This document shows, in pieces, positions 1 to 5,869 of a DNA stretch of 7,547 nucleotides; positions within the stretch are counted from its first letter, which is position 1; each line of letters opens with the position of its first letter. The DNA comes from JASEGV01 sp947085285. Lineage in GTDB: Bacteria > Bacteroidota > Ignavibacteria > UBA10030 > BY39. The position numbers and the translations under genes were made by a program. Under the pieces are notes generated by a model. The model did no database searches, was not told where the DNA came from, and saw nothing but the letters and a program-made list of their open reading frames with translations. The DNA is taken from positions 1 to 7,547 of the forward strand of contig CAMTVZ010000137.1 in NCBI GenBank assembly GCA_947085285.1. Direction: 5' to 3'.

Positions 1-1495
1 ACATAGTCATTAACATTGGCACGAGCGTTATAGCAATTATTGCTGATCCGATCATTACAAACGATTTTGTAAATGCTAAAGGTTTGAACAACTTTCCTTC
101 CTGCCCTGTAAGTAAAAATACAGGAAGAAACGAAACCACCATAATAGCAACCGAAAAGAATATTGCAGGTCCAACTTGTTTTGCAGAAATAATAGCGATT
201 TCGAGATAATCTGTATTCGTTAAGGATCCTTTTTCGTGCTGTGCACGTGCAACATTACGGTAGGCGTTTTCAACAAGAACAATCGAGGCATCTACAATCA
301 CTCCTATCGAAATTGCAATTCCACCTAACGACATAATGTTGGAAGTTATACCAAACGTTTTCATTCCGATGAATGCAATTAAAACGGCAATTGGTAATTC
401 GATAATAATTCGCAGCACACTACGCACATGCAGAAGAAATATAAGAACCATAATACTTACTACAATCCCTTCTGCAATCAAAGTATTTTTTAGATTGTGG
501 ACGGCTGCCATTATTAAATCGCTTCTATCGTAGGCGGGAATAATTTTAACACCTTCGGGTAAGCCCGGTGTGATTTCCTCGATTTTTGCCTTCACACGGT
601 CGATAACATCTTTAGCATTTTCGTCATAACGCATAACTACGATACCTCCAACCACTTGTCCCTGACCATCTTTTTCGAGCGAACCGCGGCGGATGTCGCC
701 GCCGAGTTGAACAACGCCGATATTCCGTATGTAAATTGGCGTTCCGGTTGAACTTGTACCGACAACTATGTTTTCGATATCACGCACCGACTGGATGTAT
801 CCCTGACCGCGAACAAAATACTCGGCATCTGAAATTTCAAGTATTTTTCCGCCGACATCATTATTGGAACGCATAACCGCATTTTTTATGTCGGTGATCG
901 TGACGCTGTATGCTTTCATTTTATTCGGGTCGATGTCAACCTGATATTGTTTTACAAAACCGCCGATTGAAGCAACTTCGGCAACCCCTTGTACACCCTG
1001 TAAATGCAGTTTGATGTACCAATCCTGAATCGAGCGAAGCGTTCCTAAATCGTATTTCCCCTCGACGGTGTACCAGAAGACGTGCCCAACGCCAGTTCCG
1101 TCGGGACCGAGTTGCACTTTGGCGCCGGCTGGGAGTGTGGTTTGAACAACCGAGAGTTTTTCTAACACACGACTTCTTGCCCAATACAAATCAGTTTTCT
1201 CTTCAAAGATGATGAAGATGAACGACATCCCAAACATAGATTGTGCACGTATAGCATGAACTTCAGGAACTCCCTGTAAAGCAGTTACTAGTGGAAAAGT
1301 TATTTGGTCTTCGATCAATTGTGGAGACCTGCCCATCCATTCGGTGAAAACAATTACTTGATTTTCTGAGAGGTCGGGGATTGCATCTAATGGTGTATGC
1401 ACAACTGCCCAGATGCCCCAGGCAACGATAATCAAGTAGAATAGTATGACGATAAATTTATTTCTGGCGCAATAGTCTATTATTTTTTCTATCAT
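1..1495 (-). CDS. cusA: CusA-like heavy-metal efflux RND pump, N-terminal part (3' end outside window)
   Basis: Inner-membrane proton-driven RND pump of the heavy-metal efflux (HME) family, the engine of a tripartite Cu/Ag-type exporter. The frame is open without a stop from the ATG at 1495 to the window edge, giving 498 of about 1040 expected residues. TM1 lies at about 13-33. A periplasmic porter region follows, with family motifs PLDAIPDLSENQV (35-47), TDLYWARSRVLEKL, LGPDGTGVG and VAEVASIGG. The next TM block (about 335-498) carries MSLGGIAISIG (388-398) and VDASIVLVENAYR (401-413), including the proton-relay Asp402. Compared with E. coli CusA as I recall it, the membrane methionines M391, M486 and M501 match M388, M481 and M496, whereas M403 and M410 are replaced by I400 and L407. 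The start is supported by AGAGG (1501-1505 complement) 5 nt upstream. It is the last gene seen of the efflux cluster. Family is certain; Cu/Ag specificity is inferred. Confidence 0.95.
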   Translation of the reverse strand, partial: MIEKIIDYCARNKFIVILFYLIIVAWGIWAVVHTPLDAIPDLSENQVIVFTEWMGRSPQLIEDQITFPLVTALQGVPEVHAIRAQSMFGMSFIFIIFEEKTDLYWARSRVLEKLSVVQTTLPAGAKVQLGPDGTGVGHVFWYTVEGKYDLGTLRSIQDWYIKLHLQGVQGVAEVASIGGFVKQYQVDIDPNKMKAYSVTITDIKNAVMRSNNDVGGKILEISDAEYFVRGQGYIQSVRDIENIVVGTSSTGTPIYIRNIGVVQLGGDIRRGSLEKDGQGQVVGGIVVMRYDENAKDVIDRVKAKIEEITPGLPEGVKIIPAYDRSDLIMAAVHNLKNTLIAEGIVVSIMVLIFLLHVRSVLRIIIELPIAVLIAFIGMKTFGITSNIMSLGGIAISIGVIVDASIVLVENAYRNVARAQHEKGSLTNTDYLEIAIISAKQVGPAIFFSVAIMVVSFLPVFLLTGQEGKLFKPLAFTKSFVMIGSAIIAITLVPMLMTM

Positions 1496-1500
1496 GATAA

Positions 1501-1505
1501 CCTCT
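1501..1505 (-). promoter_or_regulatory. ribosome binding site of the RND pump gene
   Basis: AGAGG on the minus strand, 5 nt before the ATG at 1495. It fixes the pump's start codon and is the best Shine-Dalgarno match in the cluster. Confidence 0.6.
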
Positions 1506-1522
1506 GATTGTAGAAAATTGAT

Positions 1523-1622
1523 AAACCGTTAAAACGGTTTGCATGAGAAATTTTGCTGCTAACACACGACTTAAGTCGTGTGTTAATAGAGCCACAAAAA
1601 TCGTTCAACAGTTTTAACTGTT
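1523..1622. repeat. compound palindromic repeat (REP/MITE-like) between adaptor and pump genes
   Basis: Three inverted repeats are regularly spaced in the 138-nt spacer. 1523-1540 has AAACCGTT, a 2-nt gap, then AACGGTTT. 1560-1585 is a perfect 26-bp palindrome with half-site TAACACACGACTT. 1607-1622 has AACAGTT, a 2-nt gap, then AACTGTT. Gaps between the elements are 19 and 21 nt. The right outer element, read on the opposite strand, matches the left one over 16 bases with two symmetrical differences that preserve pairing, so the whole block is an imperfect inverted repeat centred on the 26-bp palindrome. This looks like a dispersed REP/MITE-type repeat rather than a regulator site, but genome-wide copies cannot be seen here. 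In RNA it could form three hairpins and affect adaptor-versus-pump expression. It has no run of U, so it is a poor intrinsic terminator. Confidence 0.7.
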
Positions 1623-1633
1623 TTAGAATTGCT

Positions 1634-3184
1634 TTATTCATGCACTATTACCTTTCCTTCAAGCATATCCATTCCGCAATGAAATCTGTATTCGCCAGCT
1701 TGCTTTGGAGTTATTTCAATAATTGTTGTTTTATACGGTGGTAAAAATTTCTTGATGCCAAAATCTGGGAATACAACTTCTTCGGTGCATTTCGAATCCT
1801 CATCGCGATAGAATGCGATTTTTATCTTTTCACCTTTCTTAGCGTGAATAACATCGGGTATGTATTTATATTTTACTGTAATTTTAAATTCATTCTCATC
1901 AAGTGTTTGAGCTTGCTTTTCTTTTGATGTTTCGGTTTGATGTCCTTCGTGTCCGGTCGGCGCACCTGTTTGCTTTAATTGGCTTTCTGAATCAATCAAG
2001 TAACCGCCAGTCGTTACAACCGATTCACCTTCCGACAATCCTTGAAGCACTTCGACGAGTGGACCAGCAGTTGCACCTAAAACTACATCACGCGGCTCGA
2101 AGACATTTGTTTGAATTTCTATCCATACAACATTACGTTTCCCGGTATAGATTACCGCAGATGAAGGAATTGTTAGTGCATTTTTGGTAACTTCGATAAC
2201 CGATGCCTTAACGAACATTTGTGGTTTGAGTTTGCCGTTCGGATTTTTTAATTCTGTCCGCACTCTGATAGTCCGCGTCTCAGGGTTTATTGATGGGTCG
2301 ATGAACGTAACTTTGCCCGAAAATATTTCGTTCGGATACGCATCGGAAGTAATTTTTACTGACTGATTTAGTTGAATATCTTTGATATCTTTTTCATACA
2401 CATCTAAATAAATCCAAACATTAGAAAGGTCGGCAAGTTGATAAAGGACCGTTCCTTCATCCACATACTCTCCTTCTTGAATATTTTTTGCTAAAACCGT
2501 TCCTGATATTGGGGAGTGGAATGCGATTGATGATTTAATTTTTTGTGATGTTTCAATTTCTGTAATTTGATTTTCAGTAAGACCGAAATGAATACGCAAA
2601 CGGTCTCGTATTGCATTGAGCAAATTTTGTTGGTTTGCATCGGAAGATTTCATATTCTTGATTGTGTTGGAGGCGAGAATAAGTTCTTGCTGAGCCGAAA
2701 CTAAATCGGGGCTGTATAATTCGAAGAGTGGTTCTCCTTTTCTTACAACCTTGCCTGTGAAGTTCGCGTAGAGCTTTTCGATTCTCCCGCGAAATCGTGC
2801 AGCTACCTGTGCTTGCAGCGGTTCAGCGACATCTACAACACCGACAGCAACTACACCTTTGCTTATATCGCGACGTTCAACGGTTGATGTAGAAACGTTT
2901 GCAATTATCCGTTGAGTGGGAGAGAGACTCACAGCTTTTAGATGCGAAAGTTCAGCATCCGAAGCTTCTGTTTGTGTAGATTTCTTGACTAAATCCATAT
3001 GGCAGACTGGACAAGCACCTGGTCTATCCGAAATCACCGAAGGATGCATTGGGCAGGTGTAGATTTCTTTTGCCTGTTCAGATGTCTGTTCTGTCCCGTC
3101 GCCTTTTTTATCAGTACAACCGGTGAAGAGGATTGAAACGATTGATAAAATTGTAATGATTGAAAAGATTATTTTAATATTCAT
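1634..3184 (-). CDS. cusB: CusB-like RND periplasmic adaptor lipoprotein with N-terminal HMBD and C-terminal cupredoxin-like domain
   Basis: Membrane-fusion protein that links the RND pump to the outer-membrane channel and probably hands over metal. It has 516 residues, longer than a typical CusB (about 400). In order: lipoprotein signal peptide with lipobox FTGC and lipidated Cys23; heavy-metal-binding domain (about 42-68) with YTCPMHP and CPVCHMDL (C44, M46, H47, C58, C61, H62, M63); adaptor core (about 115-400) with barrel-sandwich segments near 127-160 and 221-253 around a helical hairpin (160-212), then beta-barrel and membrane-proximal parts; a GHEGH linker (411-415); and a cupredoxin-like domain (about 431-515) with FPDF (472-475) and HCGMDM (502-507), where C466, H502, C503, M505 and M507 are candidate copper ligands. 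AAGGA (3192-3196 complement) precedes the ATG by 7 nt. It sits between the channel and pump genes. Adaptor assignment is certain; metal identity is inferred. Confidence 0.95.
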   Translation of the reverse strand: MNIKIIFSIITILSIVSILFTGCTDKKGDGTEQTSEQAKEIYTCPMHPSVISDRPGACPVCHMDLVKKSTQTEASDAELSHLKAVSLSPTQRIIANVSTSTVERRDISKGVVAVGVVDVAEPLQAQVAARFRGRIEKLYANFTGKVVRKGEPLFELYSPDLVSAQQELILASNTIKNMKSSDANQQNLLNAIRDRLRIHFGLTENQITEIETSQKIKSSIAFHSPISGTVLAKNIQEGEYVDEGTVLYQLADLSNVWIYLDVYEKDIKDIQLNQSVKITSDAYPNEIFSGKVTFIDPSINPETRTIRVRTELKNPNGKLKPQMFVKASVIEVTKNALTIPSSAVIYTGKRNVVWIEIQTNVFEPRDVVLGATAGPLVEVLQGLSEGESVVTTGGYLIDSESQLKQTGAPTGHEGHQTETSKEKQAQTLDENEFKITVKYKYIPDVIHAKKGEKIKIAFYRDEDSKCTEEVVFPDFGIKKFLPPYKTTIIEITPKQAGEYRFHCGMDMLEGKVIVHE

Positions 3185-3191
3185 ATTTAAT

Positions 3192-3196
3192 TCCTT
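3192..3196 (-). promoter_or_regulatory. ribosome binding site of the adaptor gene
   Basis: AAGGA on the minus strand, 7 nt before the ATG at 3184. It supports this start, which also gives a proper lipoprotein signal peptide. Confidence 0.5.
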
Positions 3197-3225
3197 GTAT
3201 GTGCTTAGTTATTTATTCATTTTAC

Positions 3226-3270
3226 CATTGGAACATTTATTCATTGAGTAAATGAGAAAATGATCCAATG
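3226..3270. repeat. nested inverted repeat in the channel-adaptor spacer
   Basis: In the 92-nt spacer after the channel gene stop, CATTGGA (3226-3232) pairs with TCCAATG (3264-3270). Inside it, CATTTA (3234-3239) pairs with TAAATG (3249-3254). The stretch is built from CATT-like words and may be a decayed short repeat. The stem is AT-rich and asymmetric, with no U-tract, so a terminator role is doubtful. Confidence 0.35.
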
Positions 3271-3276
3271 AAACAA

Positions 3277-4527
3277 TCATAAAATTTCTTCTATGTCGCG
3301 GCAGCCGATTTCTCTTTCTAAGTCCGCAAGCGTTTGCTCGAATCTCATACGAGTCATAATTTGTTCCATCTTTTCCATCACTATCATCCGGTATGCATCT
3401 AAAAGCATCAAAAAATCGGTTTGACCGGTTTGGTAATTGATGAGTGTAACCTGTAAAGATTGCTCGGCAAGCGGGATAATGTTGTTTTGATATAGATCCC
3501 ACTGCCTTTTCAACGAATTGGCTTTAGCATAATATTCACGTACTTTTGAAAGCAGCATATTCCGTTCGTCGTTATACATTGCCGTCGATCTGAGTATGTT
3601 TGCTTCAGCTTCCTGAACTCGCGCATTGGCTTTGCCCAAAGTCCATAGCGAAAAGGGGAGTGAAATTCCAGCCATTAAACTCCAGCCACGAAAGCCGGTC
3701 ATTGGCGAAGAGACGTATTCAACACCCACTTTGAAATCGGGCAAATATTCAAGTTTTGTTAGCTTGTGCATTTGTTTATCTTTTTCGATCATAAGCGAAT
3801 CACTTCGAAGGCGCGAGCAATTTTTTAATGCATAATCTTGAATTTGTTTAATATCGAAATCGAAAAATATTGTATCGGGTGCGGTTGCTATTCCAGTAAA
3901 TTCTGAAATATTTTTATTCAATAGCGAAGCCAGCATAGCCAATGCGGCTTCTTCCATATCCAAAAAACCGAGCCGTTCTTTTTCCAATTTTGCAATTTCG
4001 ACCTGTGCCCGCAAAACATCCTGCTGCGAAATTTTTCCAACCGCATAACGTGTTTGAGCAATCTGCAAAAACTGTTTCATCAATTCAGTATTATCGCGAT
4101 TGAGTTCTAAATTCTTTTGTGCCATCCACAACTCGTAAAATGCAGATTTCACTTTCATAATTATTTCGACTGATTTTTCGTTGTAAATTTGTTGAGCTCG
4201 GTTGGCTTCAATTTCTGCCATCTTTGCTTCAGTCGAAATTTTCGAGGGGAAGCGTATCATCTGCATTAGCTCTATATTTGAATACATAGCTTCGTTTGGT
4301 TTTAAGCCGGGCATTTCCATCAATCGAAATGCTAATTCTGGATCATCGAGCGAACGCATCTGTGGGATCTTTGCTTCTGCTGCTTTTACAGCTTCGGAAT
4401 ACGCACGAAGTTCAGAATTGTTCACAAGCGCCACATCTATCAGTTCGTCTAAAATGAGTTTTGGCTTTTCTTGAGCTAATAAATTTGTTTGTAAGAAAAT
4501 GAGTAATAACCAAATTGTGGTTTTCAT
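3277..4527 (-). CDS. TolC-family outer-membrane channel protein (CusC/CzcC-type)
   Basis: Outer-membrane factor forming the exit duct of the tripartite metal exporter. It has 416 residues, within the usual range for this family. A Sec signal peptide (MKTTIWLLLIFLQTNLLA, cut near residue 18) is followed by the two-fold repeat of long helices and strands expected of OEP proteins. The first repeat includes AVKAAEAKIPQMRSLDDPEL and IEANRAQQIYNEK; the second includes LPFSLWTLGKANARVQEAEAN and ends with the family-typical LADLEREIGC near the C-terminus. No lipobox is present, unlike E. coli CusC. AGGT (4533-4536 complement) lies about 5 nt before the ATG. It lies upstream of the adaptor on the same strand with a 92-nt gap. 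Family assignment is firm; assignment to metal rather than drug efflux rests on its neighbours. Confidence 0.93.
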   Translation of the reverse strand: MKTTIWLLLIFLQTNLLAQEKPKLILDELIDVALVNNSELRAYSEAVKAAEAKIPQMRSLDDPELAFRLMEMPGLKPNEAMYSNIELMQMIRFPSKISTEAKMAEIEANRAQQIYNEKSVEIIMKVKSAFYELWMAQKNLELNRDNTELMKQFLQIAQTRYAVGKISQQDVLRAQVEIAKLEKERLGFLDMEEAALAMLASLLNKNISEFTGIATAPDTIFFDFDIKQIQDYALKNCSRLRSDSLMIEKDKQMHKLTKLEYLPDFKVGVEYVSSPMTGFRGWSLMAGISLPFSLWTLGKANARVQEAEANILRSTAMYNDERNMLLSKVREYYAKANSLKRQWDLYQNNIIPLAEQSLQVTLINYQTGQTDFLMLLDAYRMIVMEKMEQIMTRMRFEQTLADLEREIGCRDIEEIL

Positions 4528-4571
4528 ATTTTACCTGTTATAAATGATTTAAAAAATCTAAATAATAATAG

Positions 4572-4594
4572 CTAATTCGCTTTCAGCGAACTAA
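4572..4594 (-). repeat. hairpin in the leader of the channel gene
   Basis: On the minus-strand transcript TTAGTTCGCT, loop GAA, AGCGAATTAG forms a 10-bp stem with two G-U pairs; its core TTCGCT/AGCGAA is perfect. It lies about 45 nt before the channel start codon. With the hairpin at 4634-4651 it forms a paired-hairpin unit that resembles dispersed REP-like repeats. Confidence 0.5.
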
Positions 4595-4633
4595 ACAAAA
4601 TCAAATATTGAAATTGAAAATTAATTAATCAAA

Positions 4634-4651
4634 AACGGGAGTTTAGCCCGC
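4634..4651 (-). terminator. possible weak terminator or attenuator after the HYC_CC_PP-type gene
   Basis: On the minus strand AGCGGG, a 7-nt loop, then CCCGTT is followed directly by more T (five in a row in all). It lies about 32 nt past the stop of the 140-residue gene and about 105 nt before the channel gene. The stem is short (CGGG/CCCG core, one G-U pair), so read-through into the efflux genes is likely. It could equally be half of a REP-like repeat with the hairpin at 4572-4594. Confidence 0.4.
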
Positions 4652-4682
4652 TAAAATCGGATTGGTGCTTCGAATTAGAAAT

Positions 4683-5105
4683 TTAAATCAGAAGTGAAGA
4701 GATGAAGATTGGTATATCTTCAATGAGAGGAGGGGAATCGGTGCTAGTTAAAAATATTTTTGAGCGATATTGGGAATCAATTGAGAAAGAAGAGTGCAGT
4801 CCGCCTATTGCGGATGGAATAATGGAATAATGGAGTTTTGTTGTTATGTCGGTTTTTTGTGCTTGGAGAAACACTGTTTTATTTGATTCTGCCGCGATTA
4901 CAGATTGGCAGCAAGAAGATTCGGCTTTAGCGAGTTCTATCTTGTTGCCGTCATTTTTGTCGGTATGGCACATACCACAAGAATCGTGCGAAACTGTTCC
5001 CATCATTTCACAGTAATGTATAACAATTGGCAGCCCGATGTTAAAAACAAGGAATAGTGCGGCAAATCCGATAGTTACTGCTTTATGTATATTATTTCTT
5101 CTCAT
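4683..5105 (-). CDS. small membrane-anchored Cys/His-rich protein, HYC_CC_PP family-like
   Basis: A 140-residue protein of unknown biochemical function. A hydrophobic N-terminal segment (about 10-29) is a signal anchor or uncleaved signal peptide, which should place the rest in the periplasm. It ends in the H30-Y31-C32 motif. Further features are H40, C43-G-M-C46-H47, a C65-C66 pair and P125-P126. The order HYC, then CC, then PP matches the small Bacteroidota proteins named HYC_CC_PP from these motifs; I assign it by motif recall, not by alignment. The Cys/His/Met content (HYCEMM, CGMCH) suggests metal or redox binding, which fits its place as first gene of the efflux cluster, 155 nt before the channel gene. 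The ATG at 5105 has only a weak AGG just upstream. A promoter-like sequence lies in the 45-nt gap to hicA. Confidence 0.75.
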   Translation of the reverse strand: MRRNNIHKAVTIGFAALFLVFNIGLPIVIHYCEMMGTVSHDSCGMCHTDKNDGNKIELAKAESSCCQSVIAAESNKTVFLQAQKTDITTKLHYSIIPSAIGGLHSSFSIDSQYRSKIFLTSTDSPPLIEDIPIFISSLLI

Positions 5106-5116
5106 ATGCCTACACT

Positions 5117-5145
5117 AACATACGAATAGTAATTAAAAGTTCCAA
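5117..5145 (-). promoter_or_regulatory. candidate promoter of the metal-efflux cluster
   Basis: On the minus strand TTGGAA (5140-5145 complement), a 17-nt spacer, then TATGTT (5117-5122 complement). It can also be read as the Bacteroidota-type TTTG ... TATGTTAG (consensus TAnnTTTG, one mismatch). Each box matches the sigma70 consensus at 4 of 6 positions. The implied leader is very short (roughly 5-8 nt), which weakens the call. It sits between the hicA stop and the first efflux-cluster gene. Confidence 0.35.
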
Positions 5146-5150
5146 ATTGG

Positions 5151-5372
5151 TTAATCATCAATTAACTCATTGCGACTAATACCCGCTTGTTTTAATATCT
5201 CAGAAAGTGTTCCTTTCGGTAAATCTTTTTTATGAAAAGGAACGACCACCCGCTTTTTAGATTCAGGATGAAAAAAGATGTAGTGGCTTCCTTTTGTTCG
5301 ATCTAAAATAAATCCCTTCTTAAGAAGGATGTTGATTAAATCTTTTGAATTAATAACAGGGAGTTTAGGCAT
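5151..5372 (-). CDS. hicA: HicA-type mRNA interferase toxin
   Basis: Toxin of a type II toxin-antitoxin pair. HicA proteins are small, double-stranded-RNA-binding-like fold ribonucleases that cleave mRNA without needing ribosome entry. The 73-residue product shows the family pattern: KLPVINSKDLINILLKKGF (3-21), then R-T-K-G-S-H-Y (25-31) with the expected catalytic His30, then VVVPFHKKDLPKGTLSEILK (42-61) and a C-terminal helix QAGISRNEL. I start at the ATG at 5372, giving MPKLPV, rather than an in-frame ATG at 5432. The internal start matches the family N-terminus and overlaps the hicB stop by 8 nt, which suggests translational coupling; the upstream extension lies wholly within hicB. No convincing Shine-Dalgarno precedes it. 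All conserved residues look intact, so it should be active. Confidence 0.9.
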   Translation of the reverse strand: MPKLPVINSKDLINILLKKGFILDRTKGSHYIFFHPESKKRVVVPFHKKDLPKGTLSEILKQAGISRNELIDD

Positions 5373-5598
5373 CAGTCGCGACTTCGATGAAATATTCAAA
5401 AGTCCCATTTTCAGTGGGAATATCTTCGCCATGTTCGATTAAGCTTTCGATGTAAAGGTTGATAGCTTCTTTTGCCATCTCAATAGCTTGATCGATAGTA
5501 TCGCCATAAGTTATGCACCCCGGTAAAGAGGGGACGATAACTGTATAACCACCCTCTGGTTCTTTGCGTAACAATGTCCGGTAATTTAACAATTTCAT
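5365..5598 (-). CDS. hicB: HicB-type antitoxin (short form)
   Basis: Antitoxin that binds and neutralises HicA. The 77-residue product is the partial RNase H-like HicB domain. It shows EGGYTVIVPSLPGCITYGDT (15-34), the helix AIEMAKEAINLYIESL (38-53) and GEDIP (57-61), all typical of the family. The protein ends soon after the domain, so the C-terminal helix-turn-helix or ribbon-helix-helix DNA-binding domain found in longer HicB proteins is absent; autoregulation, if any, must work differently. The gene order is antitoxin first, the reverse of E. coli hicAB, and its last 8 nt overlap hicA. GGTGA (5602-5606 complement) lies just 3 nt before the ATG. A strong promoter-like sequence is upstream. 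Confidence 0.9.
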   Translation of the reverse strand: MKLLNYRTLLRKEPEGGYTVIVPSLPGCITYGDTIDQAIEMAKEAINLYIESLIEHGEDIPTENGTFEYFIEVATDA

Positions 5599-5630
5599 AA
5601 TTCACCATAGTTTTTAAAATTATCTGCTAA

Positions 5631-5659
5631 AATATATAAAGTTAATTGCCGATTGTCAA
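5631..5659 (-). promoter_or_regulatory. sigma70-like promoter of hicBA
   Basis: On the minus strand a perfect TTGACA (5654-5659 complement), 17-nt spacer and TATATT (5631-5636 complement, 5 of 6 match). Transcription would start near 5624, leaving a leader of about 25 nt before hicB. This is the strongest promoter match in the window. Confidence 0.7.
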
Positions 5660-5783
5660 ATTGTTTTTATACACAAATATTCTTATCATTAAATCAAAAT
5701 TTATGAGATTATGATGTATCGGATGATCGAAGATTTTATAAAAGTGTGCAAATACATCAAAACTTCTATTATTACGGATTTAT

Positions 5784-5818
5784 ATCTGTGTACATCAGTT
5801 TAATCTGTGTTATCAGTG
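5784..5818. repeat. short imperfect tandem repeat upstream of the TPR gene
   Basis: Two copies with a period of 19: ATCTGTGTACATCAGT at 5784-5799 and ATCTGTGTTATCAGT at 5803-5817. The first 8 bases are identical, and ATCAGT recurs near each unit's end. It sits in the 271-nt hicB/TPR intergenic region. Apart from this repeat and the hicBA promoter I see no gene or RNA there. Confidence 0.5.
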
Positions 5819-5869
5819 GTCTATTTTTTTTGAGTAACATCAGCAACTAAATTTATCTACATTAAACAA

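Noticed and set aside
936..1184. 82-codon minus-strand open frame inside the pump gene
   Set aside because: It lies in another frame of the clearly coding CusA-like sequence; its composition (Arg/Ser/Cys-rich) shows no family features.
1560..1622. CRISPR-like or transcription-factor operator reading of the palindromes
   Set aside because: The units are not direct repeats with unique spacers, and they sit downstream of a gene inside a cluster rather than at a promoter.
1553..1744. 63-codon plus-strand open frame over the compound palindrome and the adaptor 3' end
   Set aside because: It is made of palindrome sequence plus the antisense of the adaptor gene, with no Shine-Dalgarno and no protein pattern.
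3209..3502. 97-codon minus-strand open frame at the channel gene 3' end
   Set aside because: It mostly overlaps the well-supported channel gene in another frame and has no family features.
5150..5166. GTTAAT/ATTAAC hairpin at the hicA stop as a terminator
   Set aside because: The stem is only 6 bp of nearly pure A/T with no U-tract after it.
5373..5432. 20-residue N-terminal extension of HicA from an upstream in-frame ATG
   Set aside because: The extension lies inside hicB, does not resemble HicA N-termini, and the ATG at 5372 gives the typical MPKLPV start with a coupling overlap.
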